Shown: positions 36,077 to 44,669 of the stretch, one piece after another
Position numbering within the stretch: position 1 is the stretch's first letter
Layout: each line of letters opens with the position of its first letter
Assembly (NCBI RefSeq): GCF_008244685.1
Contig: NZ_VTFT01000001.1
Location: 1,653,248 to 1,717,247 of the forward strand
Length of the DNA stretch: 64,000 nucleotides
DNA from: Luteimonas viscosa
Lineage (GTDB): Bacteria; Pseudomonadota; Gammaproteobacteria; Xanthomonadales; Xanthomonadaceae
Direction: 5' to 3'
The notes under the pieces: model-generated
What the model was told of the DNA's origin: nothing
The model's input: the letters and a program-made list of their open reading frames with translations, nothing else
The model's database searches: none
Made by a program: the position numbers and the translations under genes

Positions 36077-36191
36077 GCAGCGTTCCGCAACGCGCCCACG
36101 CCGGGCGCGCCTTCACGTTAAGGTCTGCCACGCCCCCGTGCATCCGTTGCGTGCGCAACCATGCGGTACCCTATGCTCCCGCGAGCATTCC

Positions 36192-36262
36192 GCAGGAGCG
36201 GCTTCAGCCGCGAACAGCGTTCGATCGCTGGCGGCAGGCGATCGCGCCGAAGGCGCTCCCGC
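36192..36262. repeat. Paired REP-like inverted units upstream of yajQ
   Basis: GCAGGAGCGGCTTCAGCCGCGA (36192-36213, given here as one 22-base unit with inner stem GCGGCT/AGCCGC) faces a similar unit in reverse at 36242-36262 (TCGCGCCGAAGGCGCTCCCGC). This GGAGCGGCTTCAGCCGCGA type is a known intergenic palindrome of Pseudomonas and xanthomonads, and differs from the REP family at 44146-44427. It lies 60 bases before the yajQ start. Confidence 0.6.
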
Positions 36263-36321
36263 AGTTGTCGAGCCGGGGCGACGATGCCGCCGCTTCCACC
36301 CATTCACGATACCGGACCGCC

Positions 36322-36804
36322 ATGCCCTCCTTCGACATCGTCTCCGAAGTGGATACCCACGAATTGATCAATGCGGTCGACCAGGCCAACCGCGAACTGT
36401 CCACCCGTTTCGACTTCAAGGGCGTCGAGGCGAGCTTCGTGCGCGAGGACGCGGTGATCACCCAGTCCGCGCCCAGCGAATTCCAGCTGCAGCAGATGAC
36501 CGACATCCTGCGCGCGCGCCTGATCGCGCGGAAGATCGACGCGCGTTGCCTGGAGTTCGGCGACATCGACACCAACGTCGCCGGAGCGCGGCAGAAGGTC
36601 ACGGTGCGCCAGGGCATCGAGCGCGAGCTGGCGAAGAAGATCCAGGGCACGCTCAAGGACGCCAAGCTCAAGGTCGACAGCCAGATCAACGGCGACAAGC
36701 TGCGCGTCAACGGCAAGAAGCGCGACGACCTGCAGGCCGCCATGGCCCTGCTGCGCGGCGAGGACTTCGGCCTGCCGCTGCAGTTCGACAATTTCCGCGA
36801 CTAG
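36322..36804 (+). CDS. YajQ family cyclic-di-GMP/nucleotide-binding protein
   Basis: A 160-residue YajQ protein of two ferredoxin-like domains, with the family start PSFDIVSEVDTHELINAVDQ and KGVEASF in the first domain. Relatives bind nucleotides; the Xanthomonas campestris homologue (XC_3703) binds cyclic-di-GMP and controls virulence genes together with a transcription factor. ATG 36322 is the standard start; a 57-residue extension that crosses the REP pair is rejected. The DUF1415 gene follows by 7 bases, so they likely form an operon. A GGDEF protein in this window (57773-58894) belongs to the same signalling world. Confidence 0.94.
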   Translation: MPSFDIVSEVDTHELINAVDQANRELSTRFDFKGVEASFVREDAVITQSAPSEFQLQQMTDILRARLIARKIDARCLEFGDIDTNVAGARQKVTVRQGIERELAKKIQGTLKDAKLKVDSQINGDKLRVNGKKRDDLQAAMALLRGEDFGLPLQFDNFRD

Positions 36805-36811
36805 CGCGCCG

Positions 36812-37351
36812 ATGGACGCCGCCGCGGTCGAGCACGACATCCGCCGCTGGCTGGAGCGTGCGGTGATCGGCCTGAACCTGTGCCCGTTCGCCAAGGCGGT
36901 GTACGCCAGGCAACAGGTGCGGATCGTGGTCAGCGACGCCAGCACGCCGCGCGCCCTGCTCGAACAGCTGGGCGAGGAGATGGCGTTGCTGCGCGACACG
37001 CCGGCGGAGCGCGTGGACACCACCCTGCTGGTGCATCCGCAGGTGCTCGACGATTTCCTCGACTTCAACGACTTCCTCGACGATGCCGACGCGCTGGTCG
37101 AGGCGATGGCGCTCGATGGCGTGCTGCAGGTGGCGAGCTTCCATCCGGACTACCGCTTCGCCGGCTGCGCGCCGGACGATGCCGACAACCTGACCAACCG
37201 CGCGCCGTGGCCGATCCTGCACCTGCTGCGCGAGGACAGCGTGGACCGGGCGGTGGCGGCCTACCCGGAACCCGACGCGATCATCGAGCGCAACATCGCC
37301 ACCGTGCGTACCCTCGGTTTCGACGGCTGGCGCGAACTGCTGGAGGAATGA
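36812..37351 (+). CDS. DUF1415 family protein
   Basis: A 179-residue protein of the DUF1415 family, recognised by the opening WLERAVIGLNLCPFAKAV, with a conserved Cys in LCPF, and by the FHPDYRFAG and NRAPWPILHLLRE blocks. The function is unknown; family members are small soluble cytoplasmic proteins common in gammaproteobacteria. No signal peptide or membrane segment is present. It starts 7 bases after yajQ, so the two are expected to be co-expressed. Confidence 0.9.
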   Translation: MDAAAVEHDIRRWLERAVIGLNLCPFAKAVYARQQVRIVVSDASTPRALLEQLGEEMALLRDTPAERVDTTLLVHPQVLDDFLDFNDFLDDADALVEAMALDGVLQVASFHPDYRFAGCAPDDADNLTNRAPWPILHLLREDSVDRAVAAYPEPDAIIERNIATVRTLGFDGWRELLEE

Positions 37352-37486
37352 CGCGAAAGTCGCGTGGATGGCCCCGGGCCTGCGTGCGGGCGCAGGCTGC
37401 ACGCGGGACCGGATCGACACATCGCGACATCGAACGCGATGCAGCGTCCGCCGCGGTCGTACGCAGGTGGATCCGGGCGAGCGGCC

Positions 37487-38167
37487 CTAGCCCACGAACC
37501 GCGCGTCGAGCAGGCGCAGCGCGTCATCCAGCGAGTCCACGATGCGGTGGCCGAGCGCGCGGGCCGCGGCATCCGGCGCCAGCATGTCCGGCACCTGCAC
37601 CGGGGTCATGCCGGCCGCCAGCGCGGCGCGCACGCCGGTGGGCGAATCCTCGAGCACCAGGCAGCGCGCGGGCGCGACGCCCAGCCGCGACGCCGCCAGC
37701 AGGTAAACGTCCGGCGCCGGTTTCGGCGACGCCACGTCGCTGCTGGTACAGACCGCGTCGAACCGGTGCAGCAACCCGGCCGCGCGCAGCTTGCGCAAGG
37801 CCAGCGGGCGCCGGGTCGAGGTGGCGACCGCGCGCGGGATGGCGCGTTGTTGCAGCCAGTCGAGCAGTGCCACGATCCCGGGCCGGTGTGGCACGCCGGC
37901 GTCGACGCGCGCCTCGTAAAGGGCCTGCGAACGCTGCAGCAGGGCCTGCGCATCGTCGGCACCGAGGCGCTCGACCAGCATCTCGCGGCAGACGGCATCG
38001 CCCAGGCCGACCATCGACAGCCACAGCGCCTGTTCCAGCGGATGCCCGGTTTCGGCGGCGGCCCGCGCCAGGCAGTCGATGATCGCGCGTTCGCTGTCGA
38101 GCATCAGCCCGTCCATGTCGAACACCACCGCCTCGGGCATGAAGGGCAACGGCTCGATCCGGCTCAT
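37487..38167 (-). CDS. HAD-superfamily hydrolase, beta-phosphoglucomutase/YcjU-like
   Basis: A 226-residue HAD phosphatase with a helical cap. Motif I is VFDMDGLMLD (nucleophile and acid/base Asp pair), motif II TSTRR, motif III KPAPDVY and motif IV LEDSPTGVRAA. It probably dephosphorylates a small sugar phosphate or nucleotide. ATG 38167 overlaps the rsuA-like stop by four bases (ATGA), so translation is coupled to the pseudouridine synthase. The substrate cannot be assigned. Confidence 0.92.
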   Translation of the reverse strand: MSRIEPLPFMPEAVVFDMDGLMLDSERAIIDCLARAAAETGHPLEQALWLSMVGLGDAVCREMLVERLGADDAQALLQRSQALYEARVDAGVPHRPGIVALLDWLQQRAIPRAVATSTRRPLALRKLRAAGLLHRFDAVCTSSDVASPKPAPDVYLLAASRLGVAPARCLVLEDSPTGVRAALAAGMTPVQVPDMLAPDAAARALGHRIVDSLDDALRLLDARFVG

Positions 38168-38874
38168 GCGCCGCGCCCCGCGAACAGCCGCTCGATGTCG
38201 CTGGCGTCGAGCGCCCGCCACTGCCCTTCCGGCAGGCCGTCCAGCGCCAGCCCGCCGATGCGCTCGCGATGCAGCGCCTGGACATGGTTGCCGACCGCGG
38301 CGAACATGCGCCGCACCTGGTGGTAGCGGCCCTCGGTGATCGTCAGCCGCGCACGGGTGTCGTCGATCGCTTCCAGCAACGCCGGCTTCAGCGGCGTCTT
38401 CTCCGATTCGAGCATCAGGCTGCCGCCGGCGAAGACCGCCGCCTCGTGCCCGCGCAGCGGTTGCGCCAGCGTCGCGAGGTAGGTCTTGGGCAGGTTCGCG
38501 CGGGGCGAGATGATCCGGTGCAGCAGCTGGCCGTCGTCGGTCAGCAGCAGCAGGCCGCTGGTGTCGCGGTCGAGCCGGCCCACGGTCGACAGCGCCGGAT
38601 CGCGCAGGCGGAAGCGCGGCGGCAGCAGGTCGTACACCAGACGTCCGGCGTCCTTCGTCGAGCAGGTGTGGCCCACCGGTTTGTGCAGCATCAGCACCAG
38701 CCCGGGCGCGGGATCCAGCGGCTCGCCGTCGATGCGGACGCTTTCGTGGGCGATCCGGTCGTCCGCATACAGCACCGCGCCGTCGGCGTCGGTGATGCGG
38801 CCTTCGCCGAACATCCCCTGCACCTGCCGGCGGCTGCCGTAGCCGAGGTTGGCGATGTGGCGCAGCAGTTTCAC
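38164..38874 (-). CDS. rsuA: 16S rRNA pseudouridine synthase, RsuA family
   Basis: A 236-residue RsuA/RluB/E/F-type enzyme. It has the N-terminal S4-like RNA-binding segment (LLRHIANLGYGSRRQVQGMF), the catalytic-Asp motif GRLDRDTSGLLLLT and the C-terminal EGRYHQVRRMFAAVGN. Closest in form to RsuA, which isomerises U516 of 16S rRNA. The start is taken as GTG at 38874, which gives the normal N-terminus; the ATG-started frame from 39024 adds 50 residues of low-complexity basic sequence unlike the family. It overlaps the HAD gene by four bases. Confidence 0.88.
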   Translation of the reverse strand: MKLLRHIANLGYGSRRQVQGMFGEGRITDADGAVLYADDRIAHESVRIDGEPLDPAPGLVLMLHKPVGHTCSTKDAGRLVYDLLPPRFRLRDPALSTVGRLDRDTSGLLLLTDDGQLLHRIISPRANLPKTYLATLAQPLRGHEAAVFAGGSLMLESEKTPLKPALLEAIDDTRARLTITEGRYHQVRRMFAAVGNHVQALHRERIGGLALDGLPEGQWRALDASDIERLFAGRGA

Positions 38875-39028
38875 GCGATCCGCCGTCCGCGCATCGCATC
38901 GCCGATCCGGCGCTGCGTCCCCGCCAGGGCGATCGATCCGGCGCAGGCAGGCGGTGGCCACGCACGCGGCCTGGACCCGCCATCCGCAGGCAGGGACGAT
39001 GCGCCCGCGGGGGAACGCCTGCAATCGC

Positions 39029-40051
39029 TCACCGCCCGCGCACCGCCTCGATCACCTTGAACCCGCCGCGCTGGGCGACGATGCGCACGGCGGCGAAACG
39101 CGAACCGAACGCCTCCTCGTAGGGCAGGTGCCGGTTGGCGACCAGCCACAGCACCCCGCGCGGCTGCAGCGCCTCGGCCGCCGCGGCGATGAACGCACGG
39201 CCGATCTCCGGACGCGATTCGCCGCGCAGCGCATGGAACGGCGGATTGGTGACGATGAAATCGTAGCGGCGGTCGAGGCCGGCGGTGACGTCGAGCCAGC
39301 GGAAATCGAGCGCGACGCGCGACGCGTGCGCGGCGAGGTTGCCGCGCGCGCAGTCGAGCGCGCGCATCTCGGCCTCGACCACATCCAGCGCGGTGACGCC
39401 CGGACAGTGCGCCAGCACTTCAGAAGCCAGATAGCCCCAGCCGGCGCCGAGGTCGGCGCCGTGGCCGGAGAGCGTGACCGGCAACTGTTCGGCCAGCAGC
39501 GCGGAGGCCGCGTCGACGCGATCCCAGGCGAAGACGCCGGGGCGGCTGGTGAAACGCCCGCCCAGGATCGGTCGCGGCGCATCCAGTTTCCGCCACGAGG
39601 CCGCCAGCGCGGTATCGGCGCGGTCCACCGACGCCCAGAACACCCGGCACTTGTGCTTGCTCAGCACCGAGGACGGGCCGAACAGCGCCTCGAAGTCGGC
39701 CTGTCCGGAACGCGCGCCGGCATCGTTCGGCATCGCCGCCACGACGATCCCGCCGGGCGCGCATCGCGAAAGCGCCCGGGCCAGCAACGCCCGCGCCTCC
39801 TCGCGCTGCCGCGGCGGCAGCACCAGCACCCGCGCGTACGCGCCGTCGCCGTCGACGCGGGCGTCGAAGCCGGCGCGCTGCAGCGCCTCGTGTTCCGGCC
39901 GGAACGACTGTTCGCACACCAGCGAGCGCGGCGCGTGCGCATGCAGCGCCGCGCCTTCCCGGGCGCGCAGGAACAGCGCGCCGGCCGCGGGCCAGTCGAG
40001 CTGGCCGCCGGCGAACGGCAGCATCAGCGCATCGAGGGCGGGGTCTTGCAT
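39029..40051 (-). CDS. rsmC: 16S rRNA guanine-N2 methyltransferase, RsmC-like
   Basis: A 340-residue class I SAM-dependent methyltransferase. The N-terminal half is the degenerate recognition domain and the C-terminal half is catalytic, with SAM-binding VTLSGHGADLGAGWGYLA and the base-flipping motif NPPFH. The length and two-domain form fit RsmC (m2G1207 of 16S rRNA), though RlmG is related. It follows the rsuA-like gene in reverse order on the same strand with a 154-base gap, so both act on ribosomal RNA. Confidence 0.88.
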   Translation of the reverse strand: MQDPALDALMLPFAGGQLDWPAAGALFLRAREGAALHAHAPRSLVCEQSFRPEHEALQRAGFDARVDGDGAYARVLVLPPRQREEARALLARALSRCAPGGIVVAAMPNDAGARSGQADFEALFGPSSVLSKHKCRVFWASVDRADTALAASWRKLDAPRPILGGRFTSRPGVFAWDRVDAASALLAEQLPVTLSGHGADLGAGWGYLASEVLAHCPGVTALDVVEAEMRALDCARGNLAAHASRVALDFRWLDVTAGLDRRYDFIVTNPPFHALRGESRPEIGRAFIAAAAEALQPRGVLWLVANRHLPYEEAFGSRFAAVRIVAQRGGFKVIEAVRGR

Positions 40052-40223
40052 CGTCGCGTCGCATCCGGATCCAGGCGCCGGATTCTACCGGGGTCGTCCC
40101 TGCGCAGGGGACGCGCCCAACGTGCCGCGTACGCGGCGTTGACCGCGCGGGAACATTCGCACGGGCAGGCTGTCCATCAAGGGAGCGAGGGCCACTTCCG
40201 GAAAACCCAAGGAGCAAACCCCC

Positions 40224-40481
40224 ATGCGTGCATTGTTCGTCGGCGGCGTGATCGACAACAACGAACTCGACCTGGACGGCAACGAGCCGCCCAGGCATTA
40301 CCCGCCGCAGACCGGGAGTGGACAGTCCCGCTACCGCCTGCACGCCGTCGGCCACGGCAACGGCGGCATCGCCTGCGCGGTCTACGGCGCGCCGGACATG
40401 GAGCCGGGGGAGATCCTGCGCGTCAGCGACGAGCGCGGCTACGCGCGCCGCTTCGAGACGGAGCTGCAGATGGTGGACTGA
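40224..40481 (+). CDS. Small conserved hypothetical protein
   Basis: An 85-residue acidic protein (GGVIDNNELDLDGNEPPRHYP near the start, in two parts: an Asp/Asn-rich stretch then a Pro-rich stretch). An AAGGAG ribosome-binding site lies nine bases before the ATG, so translation is well supported. No signal peptide, membrane segment or Cys cluster is present. It is a short, family-unassigned protein; its setting between rsmC (divergent) and the ECF anti-sigma gene (convergent) gives no functional hint. The 202 bases after it hold nothing recognisable. Confidence 0.75.
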   Translation: MRALFVGGVIDNNELDLDGNEPPRHYPPQTGSGQSRYRLHAVGHGNGGIACAVYGAPDMEPGEILRVSDERGYARRFETELQMVD

Positions 40482-40683
40482 GTGGCCGCAGCCGGTGGCG
40501 TGGCGGCCGCCGGGTCGCCGGCGCCGTGATGGAAACCGCCGCGGGGCGACCGCCAAGCGCCGCGCTGCCCCGGCGGCCGGCGCACCGGCCGCATCCGGAC
40601 TCCCGGGATTCCCCGGGCCGTCGCGACGACTTCCGGTGCCTGCTGCCGCACCGATCTCCTCTCCCGCCGCCCGGAGCGTCCGG

Positions 40684-41142
40684 TCAGGCCGGCGTCGGCG
40701 TGCGCGTCGCGTCCAGCAGCCGGCGCACAGCCTGCGGCAGCCACGACAGCAGCAGGCACAGCCCGGCGAACGCGGCCCACAGGGTGGCCTGGGTGCCGAA
40801 CATTTCGCCCGCCAGCGCCCACCACCGGCCGCCGTACATCGCCACCGCCCCCGCCCCGGCCAGCGCCATCGCCGCCAGCAGGACGTGGAGCAGCACGCGT
40901 TCGAGACCGGATTCCGCGGCTGCCTCGCCGCCGTCCCGCGCGGCGATGCGCGCGACTGCGCTCGCGAAATCCGCAGGCGGCCGCGACAGCGGCATGGTGC
41001 GCAGCGCGCGCGCGAGCAGCAGGTCGCGACGGTCGGCCGTCGCACCCGACAACGCACGTTCCTGGGCCTGCCAGTCGCGTTCGGCCACGCCCGGGCGGTT
41101 GTCGTCGACGGGACGACGATCCGATGGCCTGGATGTATTCAT
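40684..41142 (-). CDS. Probable anti-sigma factor of the adjacent ECF sigma
   Basis: A 152-residue protein with a charged cytoplasmic N-terminal part (residues 1-80) and two membrane helices (about 83-103 and 118-136). Its ATG overlaps the stop of the ECF sigma gene by four bases (ATGA), the usual arrangement for a membrane anti-sigma that binds and holds its sigma factor. No zinc-binding HxxxCxxC motif is present, so it is not a ZAS-type anti-sigma. The role is inferred from position and topology. Confidence 0.75.
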   Translation of the reverse strand: MNTSRPSDRRPVDDNRPGVAERDWQAQERALSGATADRRDLLLARALRTMPLSRPPADFASAVARIAARDGGEAAAESGLERVLLHVLLAAMALAGAGAVAMYGGRWWALAGEMFGTQATLWAAFAGLCLLLSWLPQAVRRLLDATRTPTPA

Positions 41143-41735
41143 GCGGCGAAGACTCCCACGGTCGGTTCCAGCAGGCCCCGCAGTTGCCTGCGGCTGCGGA
41201 ACAGGTGGCTCTTGATCGTACCTTCGGCGAGCCCGGTGACCCGTGAAATCTCGCCGATCGGCAGTTCTTCCAGGTGATACAGCGTCAGCAGCGTCCGCTG
41301 CAGCGGCGGCAGGCGGTCGATCGCCGCTTGCAGCAGGGCGACGGCCTCGCCGTCCGAAGTGGCGCCCTCGAGGTCGAAGCCGTCGCCGACGTTCTCGACC
41401 AGGGACCAGCCGTCCTCCCCGCCCGGCATGTCGGCCAGCGGGATGCGCTTCTTCTCCAGATGGCGCTTGGCCACCGAATAGGCGACCTGGGCGATCCAGG
41501 ATTTCAGCGCGCTCTCGCCGCGGTACTGGTGCAGGGCCTGGTGCACCCGCAGGAAGGCCTCCTGGCACAGCTCGCGGGTGTCCTCGGGGTGACGGACCAT
41601 GCGGTCGATCACGTGCCAGCACAGGCCCTGGTACTCGCGCACCAGCCGCTCGAAGGCACCCGGCGCACCCGCGAGCACGGCCTCGACCAGGACGCGGTCG
41701 GCCTGGGTGTCCTGGGGATCGGGGGAGGCGGGCAT
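41139..41735 (-). CDS. ECF subfamily RNA polymerase sigma factor
   Basis: A 198-residue sigma-70 ECF factor with region 2 ([19 protein letters not shown] to [13 protein letters not shown]) and region 4 ([20 protein letters not shown] followed by [16 protein letters not shown]). ATG 41735 is used; a TTG at 41807 would add 24 residues but fits the family less well. It overlaps the anti-sigma gene. A divergent DUF6249 membrane protein (41879) may be a target or share its promoter region. The inducing signal cannot be read from the sequence. Confidence 0.92.
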   Translation of the reverse strand: MPASPDPQDTQADRVLVEAVLAGAPGAFERLVREYQGLCWHVIDRMVRHPEDTRELCQEAFLRVHQALHQYRGESALKSWIAQVAYSVAKRHLEKKRIPLADMPGGEDGWSLVENVGDGFDLEGATSDGEAVALLQAAIDRLPPLQRTLLTLYHLEELPIGEISRVTGLAEGTIKSHLFRSRRQLRGLLEPTVGVFAA

Positions 41736-41878
41736 GGGGACAGGGATACGCCGGTCGCGCGGGCGGTTGCAAGGCCGGAACGTCGTGCCCGGCAAGCCGG
41801 GCTGCAACCGGCCGCGCCGGGCCGGTATCTCCTGTTCCGAACCCGTCGTAGCCGCTCCATCAACCGGATCCCGCCACC

Positions 41879-42205
41879 ATGGAAATCGAAGTCCTCATTC
41901 CCATCACCCTGTTCATCTGCATCTACCTCGCGATCAAGGCCGTGGTCGACGCGCGAGCGCGCAAGCACATGCTCCAGTCCAACGGCTCGGAGGAGATGCT
42001 GCGCACGCTCATCGACGGCGAGGAAACCCGTCGCCGCCAGGCCTCCCTGCGCTGGGGCGTGATCCTGGTCGCGCTGGCGATCGGGTTCGGCCTGATCGAA
42101 GCGGTCGACTGGCAGGATGCGTCGCCCGGCCTGTTCGCGATCCTGCTGGCGGCCACCGGCGTCGGCAACCTCGCCGCGTACTACATCGCACGCCGGGCGA
42201 AGTAG
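41879..42205 (+). CDS. DUF6249-type membrane protein
   Basis: A 108-residue protein with three hydrophobic helices (about 5-25, 60-80, 88-105) and a charged cytoplasmic loop ([20 protein letters not shown]) resembling the DUF6249 family, which often lies next to ECF sigma/anti-sigma pairs. It is divergent from the ECF sigma gene with a 143-base spacer and precedes fabA by 170 bases. The function is unknown; a role in the sigma-factor circuit is suggested by position. Confidence 0.75.
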   Translation: MEIEVLIPITLFICIYLAIKAVVDARARKHMLQSNGSEEMLRTLIDGEETRRRQASLRWGVILVALAIGFGLIEAVDWQDASPGLFAILLAATGVGNLAAYYIARRAK

Positions 42206-42375
42206 CGGACCCGCCGCCCCGCCGCCCGCGGCTGCGCGCGTCGCAGTCGCGGGCGGCGACTGCGACTTTGGTCGAAATCGGTCCCGCCGGGCCCCGAACC
42301 TACCCGTGCGTACGGCTTGTGCACGGCAATTCCGCGATACTTCACGACCACGAAGCTCGCGGGTCGCCCGGTACG

Positions 42376-42900
42376 ATGAAGGATTCATTCAGCTACGAAC
42401 AACTGATCGCCTCCGGCGAGGGCAGCCTCTTCGGCCCCGGCAGCGGCCGCCTGCCGCTGCCGCCGATGCTGATGTTCGACCGCATCACCCATATCGACGA
42501 CGACGGCGGCGCGCACGGGCTGGGCCGGATCGAGGCCGAACTCGACATCCGCCCGGACCTGTGGTTCTTCCAGTGCCACTTCAGCGGCGACCCGGTGATG
42601 CCCGGCTGCCTCGGCCTGGACGCGATGTGGCAGCTGATCGGCTTCTACCTCACCTGGCGCCGGCTGCCGGGGCGCGGGCGCGCGCTCGGCGGGGGCGAGG
42701 TCAAGTTCACCGGCGAGGTCGGACCCGAGGCGAAGCTGGTGCGCTACGAAATCGACATCAAGCGGGTGATCCAGCGCAAGCTGATCCTCGCCATCGGCGA
42801 CGCACGCATGCTGGTCGACGGCCGCGAGATCTACACCGCCGGCGACCTGCGCGTGGGCCTGTTCCAGCGGACCGACGGCCAGGGGGACGGCACGGCATGA
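42376..42900 (+). CDS. fabA: 3-hydroxydecanoyl-ACP dehydratase/isomerase
   Basis: A 174-residue hot-dog-fold FabA with catalytic His68 in [11 protein letters not shown] and Asp82 in [10 protein letters not shown]. It dehydrates 3-hydroxydecanoyl-ACP and isomerises the product to cis-3-decenoyl-ACP, the branch point to unsaturated fatty acids. ATG 42376 gives the family start ([14 protein letters not shown]). The fabB ATG overlaps its stop (ATGA), the classic fabA-fabB pair, expected to be co-translated. Confidence 0.98.
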   Translation: MKDSFSYEQLIASGEGSLFGPGSGRLPLPPMLMFDRITHIDDDGGAHGLGRIEAELDIRPDLWFFQCHFSGDPVMPGCLGLDAMWQLIGFYLTWRRLPGRGRALGGGEVKFTGEVGPEAKLVRYEIDIKRVIQRKLILAIGDARMLVDGREIYTAGDLRVGLFQRTDGQGDGTA

Positions 42901-44129
42901 GCATGCTTCCCGGCCATCGCCGCGTGGTGATCACGGGCGCGGGCATCGTCTCGTGCATCGGCAACGATGCCGACACGGTCGCCGACGCGCTGCGCCAGGG
43001 CCGCTCCGGCATCCGCGCCGATGCCTCGTACGCCGAAAAAGGCCTGCGCAGCCAGGTGTCGGGCATGCCGCAGGTGGACCTGGAGGCGCTGATCGACCGC
43101 AAGCTGCGGCGCTTCATGGGCGATGCCGCGGCCTACGCCTACCTGTCGCTGCGCGATGCCATCGCGCAGTCGGGGCTGTCCGATGCGCAGGTCTCCAACC
43201 CGCGCACCGGCCTGATCATGGGTTCGGGCGGCGGTTCGCCGACCAACCAGATCGAGTCGGCCGACACCCTGCGCGAGCGCGGCATCCGCCGCGTCGGGCC
43301 GTACCAGGTGACGCGCACGATGAGTTCGACGGTGTCGGCCTGCCTGGCGACCGCATTCGGCGTCAAGGGGCTGAACTATTCGATTTCCTCGGCCTGCGCG
43401 ACCTCGGCGCATTGCATCGGCGTTGCCGCGCAGCAGATCCAGGCCGGGCTGCAGGACGTGGTCTTCGCCGGCGGTGGCGAGGAGGCCAGCTGGGGCATGG
43501 CGATGCTGTTCGACGGCATGGGCGCGCTGTCGAGCAGGTACAACGACACGCCCGAGCGCGCTTCCCGCCCCTACGACGCCGATCGCGACGGCTTCGTCAT
43601 CGCCGGCGGCGGCGGCGCGGTGGTGATGGAAAGCCTGGAACACGCGCAGGCGCGCGGCGCCACGATCCTCGGTGAACTGGTCGGTTTCGGCGCGAGTTCG
43701 GACGGCGCGGACATGGTCGCGCCCTCGGGCGACGGCGCCATCGCCTGCATGCGCACCGCGATCGACGGCCTCGACGGCGGCATCGACTACGTCAACACCC
43801 ACGGCACCTCGACCCCGGTGGGCGACGTCAGCGAACTGCGCGCGATGCGTGAGGTGTTCGGCGATGCGATGCCGCCGTTCTCCTCGACCAAGTCGCTGAC
43901 CGGCCATTCGCTCGGCGCCACCAGCGTGCAGGAGGCGATCTTCTGCCTGCTGATGCTGCAGCGCGGCTTCATCGCCGGTTCGATCAACGTCGACACCGTC
44001 GACCCCGAGGCGGCCGACCTGCCGCTGGTGCGCGAGAGCCGCGATGCGCAGCTGCACACGGTGCTCTCGAACAGTTTCGGCTTCGGCGGCACCAATGCCA
44101 GCCTGGTGTTGCGCCGCTGGGAGGGTTGA
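42897..44129 (+). CDS. fabB: 3-oxoacyl-ACP synthase I
   Basis: A 410-residue beta-ketoacyl-ACP synthase of the FabB type. The nucleophile is Cys167 ([11 protein letters not shown]), and the two catalytic histidines lie in [11 protein letters not shown] and [10 protein letters not shown]. It elongates the cis-3-decenoyl-ACP from FabA, committing it to unsaturated chains. It overlaps fabA by four bases. A tandem REP array begins 16 bases after its stop and probably protects the 3' end of the mRNA. Confidence 0.98.
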   Translation: MSMLPGHRRVVITGAGIVSCIGNDADTVADALRQGRSGIRADASYAEKGLRSQVSGMPQVDLEALIDRKLRRFMGDAAAYAYLSLRDAIAQSGLSDAQVSNPRTGLIMGSGGGSPTNQIESADTLRERGIRRVGPYQVTRTMSSTVSACLATAFGVKGLNYSISSACATSAHCIGVAAQQIQAGLQDVVFAGGGEEASWGMAMLFDGMGALSSRYNDTPERASRPYDADRDGFVIAGGGGAVVMESLEHAQARGATILGELVGFGASSDGADMVAPSGDGAIACMRTAIDGLDGGIDYVNTHGTSTPVGDVSELRAMREVFGDAMPPFSSTKSLTGHSLGATSVQEAIFCLLMLQRGFIAGSINVDTVDPEAADLPLVRESRDAQLHTVLSNSFGFGGTNASLVLRRWEG

Positions 44130-44145
44130 GACGCGCCGGAATCCG

Positions 44146-44427
44146 TTCCCGGGTGCGCTTCGCTTACCCGGGCTACGCGCCTGCGAGCCCGTCTCGCGTG
44201 GCCCGGATAAGGCCGAAGGCCGCATCCGGGGGCGACCCGGACGCGATACCGGTAACGGTTCCCGGATGCGCTGCGCTTATCCGGGCTACGCGCTTGGGTG
44301 CCCGTCTCGCGTAGCCCGGATAAGGCCAAAGGCCGCATCCGGGGGCGACCCGGACGCGATACCGGTAACGATTCCCGGACGCGATACCGGTAACGATTCC
44401 CGGATGCGCTGCGCTTGTCCGGGCTAC
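44146..44427. repeat. BIME: two 113-bp tandem units plus partial copies
   Basis: Units 44146-44258 and 44259-44371 are near-identical 113-bp repeats. A 25-base partial copy (44372-44396, the unit's 3' end) and a 31-base partial (44397-44427, its 5' start) follow. Each unit carries two REP palindromes in opposite orientation: CCCGGATGCGCTGCGC with TATCCGGG, and CCCGGATAAGGCC with GGCCGCATCCGGG. They are separated by GGGCGACCCGGACGCG linkers. The final REP supplies the stop codon (CTA on the plus strand, 44424-44426) of the S4-domain gene. A related single REP lies at 16008-16040. Confidence 0.85.
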
Positions 44428-44669
44428 GGCTGCGCGGCCGACGGCTCCGCAATCACTGCGATCCGCACGCCGCCGGCCTCCACCGTCTGCCCTGCGCGGA
44501 TCTTGCAGGTGCGCCGCAGTTCGACCACGCCATCCACGCGTGCCGCGCCGCTGGAGACCAGCGCCTTGCCGGCGCCGCCGCTGCCGACGACGCCGCACAG
44601 CTTGAGCAGCTGGTGCAGCTCGACGAAGTCGCCTTCGAGCGCGAATTCGATCACCGCCGCCGCGCTCAC
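44424..44669 (-). CDS. RNA-binding S4 domain protein, YbcJ-like
   Basis: An 81-residue protein consisting of one S4 domain (EFALEGDFVELHQLLKLCGV, then SGGAGKALVSSGAARVDGVV), like YbcJ/RlmH-associated S4 proteins; it probably binds structured RNA. The start is GTG at 44669, overlapping the permease stop by four bases (GTGA); GTG 44654 is an alternative. It is the last gene of the ybbA-ybbP unit, and its stop codon lies inside the terminal REP unit of the BIME. Confidence 0.85.
   Translation of the reverse strand: MSAAAVIEFALEGDFVELHQLLKLCGVVGSGGAGKALVSSGAARVDGVVELRRTCKIRAGQTVEAGGVRIAVIAEPSAAQP

Noticed and set aside
38875-39024. N-terminal extension of the RsuA-like protein by 50 residues
   Set aside because: The added sequence is basic low-complexity and unlike the family; GTG at 38874 gives the normal S4 start.
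41736-41807. TTG-started N-terminal extension of the ECF sigma factor
   Set aside because: It adds residues that do not match region 1 or 2 and has no ribosome-binding site; ATG 41735 is adequate.
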